Assembly (NCBI GenBank): GCA_015680685.1
Contig: MNCI01005014.1
Coordinates: forward strand, 7,703 to 71,702
Reading direction: 5' to 3'
Source: Gnetum montanum
Lineage: Eukaryota > Streptophyta > Gnetopsida > Gnetales > Gnetaceae
DNA length: 64,000 bases
Shown here: piece after piece, positions 43,341-55,690 of the stretch
Layout: every line of letters begins with the position of its first letter
Numbering within the stretch: position 1 is the first letter of the stretch
The notes under the pieces: generated by a model
The model's input: the letters and a program-made list of their open reading frames with translations, nothing else
What the model was told of the DNA's origin: nothing
Database searches by the model: none
Position numbers and translations under genes: made by a program

Positions 43341-44190
43341 TGGGATATGACCAAGAAAAGGCTATTGGACATTTGTCAACCAGTTGTAATAGCTTTTATT
43401 TTGTTTAGGAGCAAGCTTGGCATTGATTATGACTAATTTACCATTGTTTAAAAGTGCATATTCCATGTCGGCTAGTAGAGTTCTTAGCTCTAGGGGGTCC
43501 TGCTTGAAGTTATCATGGATTTCCAACTCTTCCCAATAGATATCATCATTTTCATCATTAGAGAGTTGGTAATGAAATTGCTCAAGTTCATCCATGCTTC
43601 CAACATAAGTACATGTTAGGCTCTCAGTTGGTTCCATGCATAATGTGCTACTATTTAAGTCAGTTATCAGTCACTGAGTGCCCTCCTATTTTGTGGCTAT
43701 TGTATATAGACACCTTTGAATATATGTCTCTTGTGCACACTAATTGCACACTTTGATGTATGTACTTGTGATGGACCAAACCTTTTGCACACAATTTCAC
43801 TCATTATCGCTATATGTGATGCATGGAATATGCTTCTTCTCTAACTTTCCAAATTAATTTTCCTTGGATATTTTCAAGGAGAAGTCCCTTATGCCCATAT
43901 GTGCATTGACTGTACTTAACCAAGCCCTTCCCATAATGATGGGAAAGTCACCTTTGTAGTTTTCAATTTTGATCACTAGAAAATAGGCGAGATAGGGCCA
44001 CCCACAAACTATGGTTATAATGTCCTCTACTAATCCCAAAGAAATAGTAATTGATTGATCTTCCAATTCTAGATGGATGTTACTCAAGAAGTGGTAGGTT
44101 CCAGGTCTTGTACATGTCATGGAAGATGAGATTGACACTAGAACCAAAATCAAGAAGAGCCTTACATGGCTCATGTCTAATGATCTATAG
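43341..44190 (-). pseudogene. Aspartic protease and RT linker of element D
   Basis: Minus strand: CKALLDFGSSVNLIFHDMYK (44165-44106) has DFG in place of DSG, as in B. It continues ELEDQSITISLGLVEDIITI, VCGWPYLAYFLVIKIENYKG, DFPIIMGRAWLSTVNAHMGI and the linker LRTLLADMEYALLNNGKLVI (about 43480-43430). Confidence 0.85.
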
Positions 44191-46287
44191 GAAAATGAGA
44201 GAACTTCATGGGTTAGATCTTTTTATGGGAAGATTACTAGCCTTGATCCAATTGGAAATAGCATGAGTTAGCATCATAGTGTGGATTCGAGGTAGTTTTT
44301 GGTTTGAAGGGCACTCAAAGATATTTGATGTAGAGGATGAGGGTATTGGATATGCAGGGTAATTAGCTATACTAGGTTGTGAGGGTTGGAGAGGATTGTT
44401 GGGTGGAAAGAAGGATCTTTTTCTAGATCGATTTTCTAAACCACTTGGCTAGAAAGCTAGTTGTGAATGTACAACTTTGTAGCATTTTGTTGCTATAGCT
44501 GTGGTAATGGAAAAGGGGGTAACTAGGTTGATGGTAGAGGTGTATTTGCATATGGATGTAGAGGATGGTATGGATATGGGTTTTCTGCTTGAGTATATGA
44601 TGAATGTGTTCAATGATACTGCAAAGGGTAATAGTGATGCTGGAATGAGGCATGACTTGCAAAATTTCTTGGAGAGATAGGTTATTGAACATATTATCCA
44701 TATGGATCTGATTGCCTATAAGGATACTGCTACCTTGGTAGCAACATTCCTCACGATTGTGGTTGGTGCCATTGTTGGTATTGCTCATATGGTTTTGGTG
44801 GTGTTCCACTTAAAAAGTAAGCCTATTGTTGTTGGTGGAACTACTTTGGATNGATGGAAACACCCCTTTAGATGTTCGTATTGATAGATGTCATAACTAG
44901 CATCATCTTTGGACTTTGTCTCCATAACTTCCTCAACAGTAGCAATTTTTCCCTTACCTCTTTAGTAGGCATGTTCAACTTCTTTTCAATTCTTGTGATT
45001 ACGATAACTATTGTTCTCTTTGGATTATTTAGCAATCTTCATAGTAGTTTGGAATTTTTCATCCAGAGAGTCCCATAATTTATCAACCTTTTCCAAAATA
45101 TCAAAAACAAATTTATGGATGGGCAAGGTTTTCCTGTTCATCACTTCATCAAGTGGTGATGCCTCCTCATCACGAAATCAACCCTCCCATTTCCTAATGG
45201 AAGGGTCCCTATTATACTCTTTTGAAACTTACCTTCTTCTTGTGCTACTTGCTCTATTAGCCTTTGGATCTAATGAGTTCTTAGTTCGGAAAATCTCCCT
45301 TGGGCAATCTATGATGTGGCAAACTTGTTCCCTCTAGAAATAACCATGGCCATGGCATCGGTGTGAGAGTGAAAAATATCTACCCATACCATCATCCAAG
45401 GGTTTATGTGTTTCTTGTTTCCATATTTGTATTTTCCTCCTCATATTAGACACTTTAGAGTACATTTAATATTTTTCGTTGAATAGCTCCAACATGGTAC
45501 TCCATCTACAAATAGATTTTGACTCCAAAGACTGGTACCAACTTTTAGCTTCCTTAATGAGTGTCCTAGGGAAGAGCTTGAGTTTTTGCCATTTATTTTC
45601 TATGTTCTCTAAGGCACAAGCATCATGGAAAGCTTGAAGATGTGTTTATGGATTAGAGTTGTATCCCCCTCAAATCTTGGGGTATTATTCATGTTTAAAC
45701 ACTTGATCCTACTATCTTTCACATGCCTAGTTAGGATCTTTACTACCTCTGCAATGTTGAGTATGCTTTGAGTTGACAAAAAAGGTTCATCATCATCACT
45801 GCATTGATGACATTGATGATGGTTTCAGCCACCCCTTTAATCTTGGTGGCCTTCATGATCATTATTGTCTCGTTGATCACCTTCNGAAGGGGTGGCTGAA
45901 ACCATCATCAATGTCATCAATGTAGTGANAGTAGATGAAGAGGAATGTTTAAAATTAGATGAAGAGGATGGAGGAGAAGGTGGACTGCCATTTCCACCAT
46001 GGTGTCCACTACCATGTTTTCACTCATTACAATTACCATCCTTAGATCACTTGCTATTGTGATGTTTACTTGAGTCCCTCCCCTAATTGTCACTTTTTCC
46101 TAAACCAGGCTAATGAATAGTGGATCATAGGTTTAGGTTAACACTCTCATTGGCAACAATAAGGGGTGGAGAGTTTTCATGTTAAGAACCCTCAAAGGAA
46201 GGATCCTCATTATCATCTTGATTTAGTAGTAATAATGGGTTACTAAAGTGTTTCCACTTTGTAAGCTCATGGTGCTTTGCTTGGTGT
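44191..46287 (-). pseudogene. gag of element D (decayed, interrupted by N joins)
   Basis: Minus strand, C-terminus at left. The Tyr/Pro-rich tail (44350-44800) has YPYRQSDPYG-type wording as in B, and the capsid-like part is at about 45700-45380. The Ser/Glu low-complexity region near 45940-45990 matches B 10220-10270. The N at 44852 hides about 110 bases that contain the zinc knuckle in B. The Ns at 45885 and 45929 bracket a 43-base piece in the opposite orientation. The N-terminus lies in or next to the 396-base gap. Confidence 0.78.
45798..45928. repeat. Inverted repeat around single Ns in gag of D
   Basis: CATTGATGACATTGATGATG (from 45802) and the reverse-complement piece at 45886-45927 are nearly identical over about 40 bases. 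The second copy is bounded by N at 45885 and 45929. In B the same coding stretch occurs once (10360-10410). The inverted copy is probably a misplaced contig end. Confidence 0.7.
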
Positions 46288-46683
46288 NNNNNNNNNNNNN
46301 NNNNNNNNNNNNNNNNNNNNNNNNNNNNNNNNNNNNNNNNNNNNNNNNNNNNNNNNNNNNNNNNNNNNNNNNNNNNNNNNNNNNNNNNNNNNNNNNNNNN
46401 NNNNNNNNNNNNNNNNNNNNNNNNNNNNNNNNNNNNNNNNNNNNNNNNNNNNNNNNNNNNNNNNNNNNNNNNNNNNNNNNNNNNNNNNNNNNNNNNNNNN
46501 NNNNNNNNNNNNNNNNNNNNNNNNNNNNNNNNNNNNNNNNNNNNNNNNNNNNNNNNNNNNNNNNNNNNNNNNNNNNNNNNNNNNNNNNNNNNNNNNNNNN
46601 NNNNNNNNNNNNNNNNNNNNNNNNNNNNNNNNNNNNNNNNNNNNNNNNNNNNNNNNNNNNNNNNNNNNNNNNNNNNNNNNNNN
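46288..46683. other. Assembly gap (396 N)
   Basis: Unknown sequence. From element B, it should contain the gag N-terminus, the primer-binding site and the end of the 5' LTR of element D. Confidence 0.99.
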
Positions 46684-47336
46684 ACTAATTAACTAGTATC
46701 TAAGCAATCCTAACATAAGCATTTAGTCCCACTTTTTGCACACATCCTAAACCCATGTATCCACTACTAGGTTACCAAGTGCTATGCTACTAGGTGTACC
46801 AAGCAATAACATTGCTGGGATTACCAAGCGGATATGTGTTATGCTCAAAGCAATCGTACTTATGTATGTAATCTATCTAGCTCATCTCCCTTAATTAGCT
46901 TAATTATTAGAAAATATTGAATAAATAACTAAAAATATTAAATTCATAAATGAAACATTTAAGCTATCTAAAATGTTGCAAGGTTTATCATAAAGTTCAT
47001 CTTTATTACCGCACACACTATTATGCTCAAGTACAATAATGGTCAAATAAATATCTATACCTCAATGACTCTTGCTGTAGGTGCTTAGGAAAAATATTCT
47101 AACTTTCAAATGGACAAACTACAAGAGCTCTGCTACTACTATGAAAATTGATGCCATAAATGCAACTAGTAAGCTCATATTTATAGATCGGAATAGACCC
47201 TTGCATCAATGGGGTTGCATCAATGCAATAGAATGCATTGACAAGGACTTGTTGATGGGGCCTAGTTGATGCAATTGATTGCATTGACAAGGCCTAATCA
47301 ACGGGCCCAGTCAACATGATAAACTAAAACTCATCA
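46684..47336 (-). repeat. 5' LTR of element D (end missing in gap)
   Basis: Minus strand from TGATGAGTTTTAG (47336) to the gap. It carries GTTGATTAGGCCTTGTCAAT-type U3 palindromes, a TATA box CTATAAATATG (near 47178-47188), GCGGTAATAAAGATG (poly(A)-type) near 47005, and the U5 iterations CTTGGTAATCCCAGCAATGT (46773-46831). Confidence 0.92.
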
Positions 47337-47341
47337 CTAGG
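47337..47341. repeat. Target-site duplication (right) of element D
   Basis: CTAGG, identical to 34784-34788. Confidence 0.88.
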
Positions 47342-49039
47342 TATAGATATTCTTCTATTTCTATGGTACCAATCTTGGATTTGGTTTAAACAAGAGTATG
47401 GTCCCTTGTAGACAAAAGAACATATCAAAGAGTTTAAAATTTCTTCTATTCATAAGTGCAAACATTTTTTAAAAGTAAAATTTTATGGTATTAATCATAA
47501 TTTTTATTATAAAGTCCATAGAAGAGTTCATGGTTGATGATGCCATGGAAAAAGGGAGATGTCTCCTCCTAGAAGCAAGATAGATTGAATAGTAAAAATC
47601 CTAAAGATTGTAGGAAAGGTCTTACATATTGTTTTGGTATAGATAGCTTATTAAAAACCTTGTAAAGGCATCTCTATAGCTCATTGTAATTCCTATAATG
47701 CTATATTTGGCATTGCTATGCCTTGTCTTCAAGCACACCACTCTTCCTAGAAACTCATTTTACGATCACTATTATTGAGCAAGCTTACTATTTCTACATT
47801 CTTATAATAATGATAAGATGATGATTATGATGATCTATGGTAATACATATTTTAAAAAATTAATTTTAAAAGAAAATTATTTTCATCTTACAAAAGTATT
47901 TAGGCATAGCAATTTTTAGTTTTGGTAAATACTATACATAATAGTTAACATTTTGTGAAATACATTTTATTATTCACCAAAGAAAGAAATAATATATTTT
48001 ATTATGCACTAAAAATAGTTTTAATGTAACAATTAGTCACAATAATAAGAAAATCCAATATTATTCAACTTTAGTTCACTTGTTTTTCTCATAAGCTTTA
48101 GTTCATACATATAGTCAAATTTTGAGTTACATTGAAAGACTATGGCCAAGATAGAATGACAATGTGATTATTAATTATTATTATTACATGAGTATTTATA
48201 GGTTAATGTCTTGGAATGTTAACATATATTCATTACTACATCCTTGTTAATGTTATTCATCAACGAATCTTCATTAACACAATATGTTTCTACACCTAAA
48301 TCTCTATCCTTTAAATGACACTCATTCTTATATGAATGGGATAGCATAGGATCCCCTATACATTAATCTGAATCATGCTATTATCTATTCCACATTTAAA
48401 ATCACACTTAAAATTTATTGATAGAATGGATTACAATCCTAAGATCTAAAGCCATTTCACATAAGACATAAACATCATCACACATATTACATACATCATA
48501 GGATCCAAAACTACACTTATAATAATGGATTAGATATTCATCTTCATTAGAATTTTGTACTCTCTTGACCTTTTTTTTTCTTGAAAACTTGCTATTGATT
48601 CTTAAAAAATAATAGAATTTTTTATCATGGGAGATTCAATGTTGCAAATTGAAGTGTTTGTAATCTTCTAATTGCAATACTGATTTTCAAAAGAAGTTCA
48701 AACATTTAATTACATATAATAAAAATATAGATAAAATGTAAAGCAACTATTTCTTACTACACAAAAGAGATTGAGCCATTTGTAAAGACTAAAATATCAT
48801 TATTAGATAAATCCTTACAACTTAGCATTGTTTGATAATTAGGGATTTTTCTCAAAGATAGCATGAGAAAAGGAGCTAAATGCATAAAATAATAGTATTT
48901 GAAGAAAAAAAATCTAGCCTTATTTAAAAATCCATTACTTAAAAAAGCATTTGAAATTAGGATTATTCTAAAAATTTTATCCAAAATAAGTAAAAGCACT
49001 TTACAGAATCATAACAAAGTGAGAACCAAGAAGATAAGA
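47342..49039. other. Unassigned AT-rich region
   Basis: The first 100-200 bases should hold the upstream part of the DUF4283-type fragment interrupted by D (minus strand). The remainder shows no recognisable domain, RNA gene or repeat. Confidence 0.4.
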
Positions 49040-49265
49040 TTATATAAAAAATGACAAAGAATGACACAAAATTAGTAGTAGCAAAAGTCACACATAAGGT
49101 CTTGGATTATTTCTATGAAAAGATTATATTACAAAGAATGAAGAAACTTTTATATATGAACTCATAAATATTAGAAATAAGAAATGTAAAGATGTTGACT
49201 ATGTCAAATGCATTATAAAAGATAAACAATTTTAATAAGGGACAATGAAATTTTGAATAAGTGGA
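49040..49265 (+). mobile_element. RTE-type LINE fragment (pre-RT linker)
   Basis: NDTKLVVAKVTHKVLDYFYE and then RNVKMLTMSNAL followed by NFNKGQ correspond to the RTE LINE linker before RT (KLGTKEGEKDIY...RERKTRDL.QVKCIKDE). Element E begins inside it. The match is short. Confidence 0.45.
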
Positions 49266-50041
49266 TGATAAAACATGTATATATGTAGGCTATGATATGG
49301 ATGATAAAACAATAAATTTCGACCAACACTTAGCCAAATTCTTCCTTTTTGTTTTCATGACTTAAAGTTAGAGTGAATACCCACAGTGTGGTGACCAACA
49401 ATTGCACAAAATCTTTATTCAAGTGGATTCTTCATAGATGCAATTCATGAATGGAAATAAAAATTGAGATTGTTTTTCATCATTGCAACATCTCGCTTAG
49501 CTTAATTTTTACTTTCCATCATGTTTACTTTTATTAAGTAATAAACATTATCTAAGTCCTTTACTTTTCCAATATCTATTAGTAAGGTAGAATAAGTACA
49601 ACCAGTTTTGAGCATAAATTGTAACTATTTGGTAACCTAATAGTGGCTTTGCTTGATTTTCTTAGGAGTGAAATTACTTGGTAATTCAAGTAATAGTTAC
49701 ATAAATCCATGATGTGTATGGTAGACTAGGAATGGTTGCTTATCGTCAATAGAATAGAATAGCTTTATATTTTAATTGCACATAGACATAGAATTTACAA
49801 TCACTTTTACCATGTTGGCACTTAATGTTATTAAAGCAAACAATATCAATATATCATATACCTCACTAATAGTTAAACTATACGATTTGTATTTTGCTAA
49901 CTCTAAGTGAGAAGATAATGATCATGAACTGAGCATCAACTACTAGTATACTTACATTGCCCATCCATGGATTACGATCTAGTCACACATGAATATTTGT
50001 GACTTATGTTGTTCAATGTTAGAATATCCAACTGCTCATCA
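49266..50041 (+). repeat. 5' LTR of element E
   Basis: 776 bases, from TGATAAAACATG to CTCATCA. The start is set by alignment to the LTR of C (TGATAAATCAC, then CTATGATAT). The central block AGAGTGAATACCCACAGTG (near 49368) and the U5 motifs TTTGGTAACCTAATAGTGGC and CTTGGTAATTCAAGTAATAG also match C. The 3' partner is not in the window. Confidence 0.75.
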
Positions 50042-50042
50042 T

Positions 50043-50060
50043 TGATGCTATTAGCAGGGA
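50043..50060 (+). promoter_or_regulatory. Primer-binding site of element E (tRNA-Asp type, decayed)
   Basis: TGATGCTATTAGCAGGGA matches the tRNA-Asp complement at 11 of 18 positions. It starts one base after the LTR end. Confidence 0.65.
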
Positions 50061-50182
50061 TGTGTCAATGTTTTCTAGTTAGTTGATCTTACAAAGTTCA
50101 TTGTATTAAGCATCACGAAGTATAGTTTTTACACTTAGATTAATTTTTTCAAAAGTACACACTTAAGCGTGAAACACTTAAC

Positions 50183-52140
50183 ATGGCTTCTACAAATAAG
50201 TAAAAATCTCCACCTACTACTAAATTTAATGAAATTGATAACAAGGATTATAAAGAAGAATATTGGAGTGCACCAATGCAAACTAGGATTTCTTATGCTC
50301 ACATTGATCCTTATTATCCTAACTTTACATTTATTTATTACTATGATGAACAAATTAGATGGAGAGATCTACAGGGAAACATTATCTTACCACATGAATA
50401 TTTAGCACCATCAACGCTCTAAGAAAACCTCATGAGGTCAAACCTTGGCCATGTGCAGGAAGGTTATTAAATCACCAAATACATGACCAGGACATACTAG
50501 CCAATGAAAGCTTAGACAAGAAGGAATTCCATCATGAAAGTAAGATATAAATACAACAAAGGGAAGAAGGTACCATACACAACTATCTTAGAAGAAAAAG
50601 AAGATGTTGTATTTCAAACTAAGAAATTATATTAGACTCATGGGTCTTATTCTCAAACATCAATAATCCACATTGAAGATCCCTTTAGATAAAATTACAT
50701 TTAGCCCTTATAGACACCCTTGGAAGAGATAAGGAAGACTCTAGAGTTAGGAGGAACTCAGGGCTTAAGACCTTCACTAAATCTAAAGGAGATGAATCAA
50801 GGATTCATAGAAGAGAACTGGCTAGCATTGTTCTCCAACTTCTCATCTTCTTCCTTGCATTCATCTATAAATTCTAGAAAGGAAGAATGAAGATTGAGGG
50901 ATCATGATGGGGAAAGAACAAGAGACCATGAGAGGCATGCATATAGAAGAAGGCATCCTAATAAAGAGTAAGATAATCATAATCAAAAAATAGAAAGGGT
51001 CAAATATGAAGGGAGAGAGCATCATGCGCATTGGAGGGATCATCACTATGATAAAGCTTATGAATCCAAAGGGTATGAAGAACCATTGTTAGTCCCTCAT
51101 AATATGATCAACATTAGGAAAGCTATGTATATTCCTACCAGGCATGCAAGGGATAGTTGCATCAAGTGACTAGACATGAATAACATTCCAAAATTTGGAG
51201 GATACAATGTGGATTCACAACACCATCTCCAAGCCTTCCATGATGCTTGTGCCCTATAAAACATAGAAAATGATTGGAAAAAGTTAAAGTTGTTTCCTAT
51301 AATACTCATCAGGAAATTAGAGAGCTAGTGCAAATCCTTAGAACCAAAATTAATTTGAATCTAGCGTACCATGCTAGAAATTTTCAATGACAAATATCAA
51401 ACCTACTTAAGAGTGTTAAATGTGAGAAAATAGATACGAATATGAAAGCAATGGATAATAAATCCCTTAATGCACAATGGATAGGTACTATTACTTATTA
51501 CATAGGTACTCAAGCCATAGATTTTCTCAAAAGGAATAACTCTAACACATCATCAATGGACTAATGAACAAGACAAGAGAGATCGTTGGGGTATATGTCC
51601 AAGGTAGACTATTTGAATTAGATCCAAAGACTCATAGACCAAGTGATGAAAGAGGAAGAAGGGCTAACAAAAAGATAATTAGGAGAAGAATATACTAGAG
51701 ATCCAACAATAAGAAAAAGAAATGTAAGAATATTTGAATCACAAGGAGAAGAAACTTTGGAAGACACAATCTAGTAATTAACTCTACTAATTTAGAAATT
51801 AGTCAATAGTCGTACAACAAAGGTAGAGAAAGTGTGGAATTCTATAGATGAGAAGTTCACTACAACACTAAAGATAGTAGAGGAAAAGACTGAACAAGCC
51901 TTAAATAGAAGCAAAGATAAGAAGAAGAGAAGAGACAATGGACGTGAAAACTACAAGCACAAAGAAAAAGTTGCTATAGTAGAGGAAGTAATGGACTCTA
52001 ATTCAGATGATGATGAAGGGTGAGAAGTTTTCCAATATGAACATCCTAGGGAATGTTGCCCTATTATGGTCCACTTACAAGAGTATGGAACATACATACT
52101 CAATAAAAATTTTGTTAAGAAGCTAATGCCCAAACGATTA
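50183..52140 (+). pseudogene. gag of element E (decayed)
   Basis: Start at ATG 50183 (MASTNK, stop, then KSPPTTKFNEIDNKDYKEEY). It continues RISYAHIDPYYPNFTFIYYY and IRWRDLQGNIILPHEYLA. The capsid-like domain (51170-51640) reads NIPKFGGYNVDSQHHLQAFH and the HDACAL, WCKSLEPK equivalents. A Lys/Glu-rich segment, VWNSIDEKFTTTLKIVEEKT, precedes the knuckle at 52016-52065. There the first two Cys are lost (TGA and TTC) while YEHPRECCP remains. Confidence 0.85.
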
Positions 52141-52690
52141 TCTTATCGATAAGGTAATTTCAAATAGCCCTACAAGTAATCATATTATCTAAGTGGAGCT
52201 TATCCTCAACCACAAGAGTAATATTAGCAACAATGGTAACAACCACAAGCATGGAAAATGCCACCACCAAGGAAACAACATCCATATAGGAATCTTGATC
52301 CCTATGGATACTTCATCCAACATCCAATCTCTCTTGTGAACACTTCTATCTTTACTTCCTCTCCTTAAGATACACTGGAGTATCATAGACCCACATATCA
52401 TGCAAAGATCTGAATTATTACACATCCTAACTAGGAGCTGGTTCCTCATTCCAAGCTCCTGATACATTACCTTCGATATTGCCACCAATTATACAAGAAG
52501 AACTACCATCACAACCACAGTAAAAAAAAAAAGTGCTACTAGGGTAATGAATATACAAAGAGAAGATCATACCAAAAATACTAAAGGTAAATCTAGGAAA
52601 TGTCTTTTCTTTAAGACAAGTCCAAAAAAGGCTAGTAGAGCTAAGACTTCATCCAATCATGTTCCTCCTATGACAAATCCTCTTACAACA
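52141..52690 (+). pseudogene. gag C-terminal tail and linker of element E
   Basis: Low-complexity Pro/Tyr/Gln-rich sequence, then a Lys/Ser-rich linker. An open stretch at 52547-52690 leads into the protease. No catalytic motif. Confidence 0.55.
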
Positions 52691-53240
52691 ATCATGCTTC
52701 CACAACAACCAATCCAAAAGATTATAACTATCATGTTAACTGATACAATGGTAGATTGGATAAAAGTAGGAACTCTTCCTAAGAAAACAATAGATCTTAA
52801 AAGTCCTTTGAGTTATTTGCAAATTATTGAAAACATATTATGCAAAGCTCTACTAGATTCAGGGTTTGGAGTTAACTTGATATCTTAAGAAACATACAAG
52901 GCATGAAACCTGCCACCATTAAAGAAGTACAATATAAGACTCGAGCTTGTAGATCAATCAATCACCATTTCCTTGGGACAAATAGAAAATGTGGTGATCA
53001 CTATTAATGGGTAGTTTTATCTAGTAGATTTTTTGGTGATCAATGTAAAGAATGATAACAGGGACTTTTCAATTATTATGGGAAGAGCATGGCTTAGCAT
53101 AATTGATGCTAATCTAGGAATGAGAGACTTGTCCTTGAAACTTTCCAAGGAAGATAAGTATAGAGCCATATACACACAAAGAATTCTATGCATTACCTAT
53201 GATAAAGAAGGATACACTTGTGGACAAAAATTTTAGAATG
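52691..53240 (+). pseudogene. Aspartic protease of element E (DSG intact)
   Basis: VDWIKVGTLPKKTIDLKSPL, then CKALLDSGFGVNLIS (about 52840-52885) with the catalytic DSG intact. A stop follows, then LPPLKKYNIRLELVDQSITI, SLGQIENVVITING, LVDFLVINVKNDNRDFSIIM and GRAWLSIIDANLGMRDLSLK. It is the only copy in the window with an unaltered active-site triplet. Two or three stops still break it. Confidence 0.87.
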
Positions 53241-53760
53241 TCAACATGATCCTTATATTAGCCCACAACAAATGTGAAAAATAAGTGTGTATACAAAAAG
53301 AAACAATGGATACTAAACCTAAAGATATCAAGTGATTAAGAAATGAGAACATGAAACTTTCTGAAACATGCATGGAAACATCTAACCCACTTATCAACTC
53401 CTACCCCAAAAAAATGACCCAAATCAAGATCTTACAAAAGAATATCCTAAACCATGATCATAAACCAACAATAAGTAGTAAACATGGGGATTCAAAATAT
53501 GAAATTAAGAATAAACAAGAAAACATAGTTGGATCATCTAAAATAAGAATATCATCTAGTCCAACAAGATATGTATCTCCTAATGATCAAAATTTGATAT
53601 TCATCAATGTCACATGGGATAATAAATGAAAATCTAAATTACTAAGGATGATAAATAAGAAACATAGTGTATGATCTTGGTATTCTAGGGTCCATTTTTC
53701 AAATACCGGCTCATGAGTTCAATCATGAGGGAGCTACCTTACCTTGAATCAGGAATTGAT
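53241..53760 (+). pseudogene. Post-protease tail of element E (shared with element C)
   Basis: MKLSETCMETSNPLINSYPK, then QIKILQKNILNHDHKPTISS, SPTRYVSPNDQNLIFINVTW and VYDLGILGSIFQIPAHEFNH. An open stretch covers 53351-53629. Element C has the same tail at 27150-27600. Neither B nor D shows it after the protease. Confidence 0.65.
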
Positions 53761-55690
53761 ATGTGCATTTTCACATTTTAATTTTATAATATTTTGGTTT
53801 ACAATTTTTTATTATACTTTTCACATTCTTATCAATTTTTACATTCTTTGATATCTTTTATATTCTTTTATAATTTTCAAATTTCTTAATTATCTTTCAT
53901 TTGTTAATATCTTTCAAGTTGTTTATACATTTTTCTATGATTTTTACTATCTTTCATGAACATATTTTTGTTGATTTTTCTAATAAATTATAAAGGGATA
54001 AATTAAGATGTAGTCAAAGAAATGAGAATTTCACCTTATGATACCAAATCATTAAAGGACTAATTGCATATATAGTGAGACCACATCATCCATCCAGTCA
54101 TTTCCAATAATAGTAGGTTCTTATCATGGACATAATGACATTCTTTTCATAATAAGACTAAAATATATTTGTGATCATTATTCCTAGATAGAAAAGTAAA
54201 TCAAGTGGAAATGAACATGGTGTGACATCAAGGGGACTTGTGGATTTTCTAAAGCTACTACTATAAGTCTTATTTTGCTATTAAGTTGTATTATTTACTT
54301 GAGTTCTAATATTAAATGGAAGTATGTTCTAAAATAAGTGCTACCTTACCATATCACTAGAAAAACATGTTACCCATGCTTGAAGGTAGTCCTTTGATAA
54401 GGTTGACATAGTAATAACATAATAAATTCACATAAGACAAATTTCTAAGGGTCCACTAAAAAGACATGTTACCCATGCCCAAAGGTAAGCATCTTCTCAA
54501 AAATTTCAAGGTTTCTTGAACTCACATTAGTTACTAGGCTAGAAAGACATGTAAGCCATGCCTAAAAGCACTCCTTTATCCAACGGTCAAGTATCTTTTA
54601 AAAATAAAATGTGTTGTTAATAAATTGCTTCCTTGAACTTCATTTCCAAGTGTTAGTATTTTTTACAGTTGTGGTAGTCTTGTGGATGATAGTTTTGAGA
54701 CGATACAATGTGAAATCAATGGTAAGTTGTATGGACTTTGTTTGGATCTTGAATGAAAAGGCTAATGATTATTTTAACCATGAAACACACATAGAATTCA
54801 TTATGTCTATGGTAAAACCCCACGTTCCATTTTCTGCAATCCTTGCTACTACCATTCCACCTCACTGTTATATGCATATCATAATTTGAGGGTTTTGTAT
54901 AATATAGTTTTATTTTCTTGTTGAGGTGATACTAAAATCTATGTTTTTGGAAGACATGTATGTTTTACATTCAACTCCTTAACTCTGTATGCATATTTGC
55001 AGGTGTGGTTATATAAGGGTACCAAGGGCTAGAGCCTACTTTGGGGAGGATCCACTTGTATACTCTTGTGCTTCATACTTGATGAGCAACTGAAAAACCA
55101 TCTTGTGCCTCCAATAACACACATACAATCATTGTTATTTTTTCTTTATACTCATCTTTGATCATTTATTCGACATTTTTGACCAACCATCTCCTACAAA
55201 CTTAATTGACTTTGGCCAAACTCCTCTTTTTACATTCTTTTAATGCCAAATTCTTATATTTTGAGCATAACCTATAATTAGGAACCCTCTAGACCTTCTC
55301 TATAGCTTCCATACTATGCACTTTATCTAATTTTTCCATAAAAATGACACAAAATCTTAAAATTTTCAATAGTGATAATGTAGATATGATGTATAAGCTG
55401 CTACATATCATATTCATGTTGGTGTATCTATGATGTATCCCTAATAAAAATCTATATCTATAGCAAGGTGTTAGCAAATTTTTTTCATTGTCTCATTTCA
55501 CACATAGGGAGTTCATGTTGTTTCTTTACCCTCTAAACTTCCAAGAGCCATATCTTCCTCATCGTAACTCCAAATTGAGTGATTTTCATTTCTTTTTGCT
55601 TACAAAGTAACCAACTTAGTCATGGGGGGAGAGTACTATGTGTAGTTTGTGCAAATCACACCAAATTTTTCTAATGCCTAGAAGAATAAA
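53761..55690 (+). other. 3' non-coding region of element E with conserved islands
   Basis: T-rich tract at 53765-53990. Islands: 54072-54092 (ATAGTGAGACCACATCATCC), about 54219-54240 (GTGTGACATCAAGGGGACTT), three copies of island 3 (54357-54386, 54456-54486, 54539-54568; each with AGACATGTTACCCATGC or a close variant) and 55031-55060 (GAGCCTACTTTGGGGAGGAT). A possible internal promoter region at 55379-55460 has GATATGATGTATAAGC and CATATCATATTC, an imperfect palindrome. Confidence 0.6.

Larger units (their letters stand above)
34789..47336 (-). mobile_element. Element D: complete Athila/Tat-type Ty3/gypsy element with full pol and xORF
   Basis: A 12.5 kb element on the minus strand, flanked by CTAGG on both sides. 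In element order: 5' LTR (partly in the N gap), gag, protease, RT, RNase H, integrase, 3' non-coding region, internal promoter-like module, xORF, polypurine tract, 3' LTR. RT keeps FMDD, and integrase keeps all three DDE positions by motif (DIWGVDFMG, SDNGT, HPQANSQVE). It is the best-preserved catalytic copy here, although stops and frameshifts kill it. It is the closest relative of B. Confidence 0.95.

Noticed and set aside
44423-44809. 128-codon open frame on the minus strand
   Set aside because: It is in the wrong frame of the low-complexity gag tail of element D; the Tyr/Pro-rich frame matching B is the coding one.
46248-46696. Two long open frames of 139-146 codons
   Set aside because: They consist almost entirely of unknown bases in the 396-N gap.
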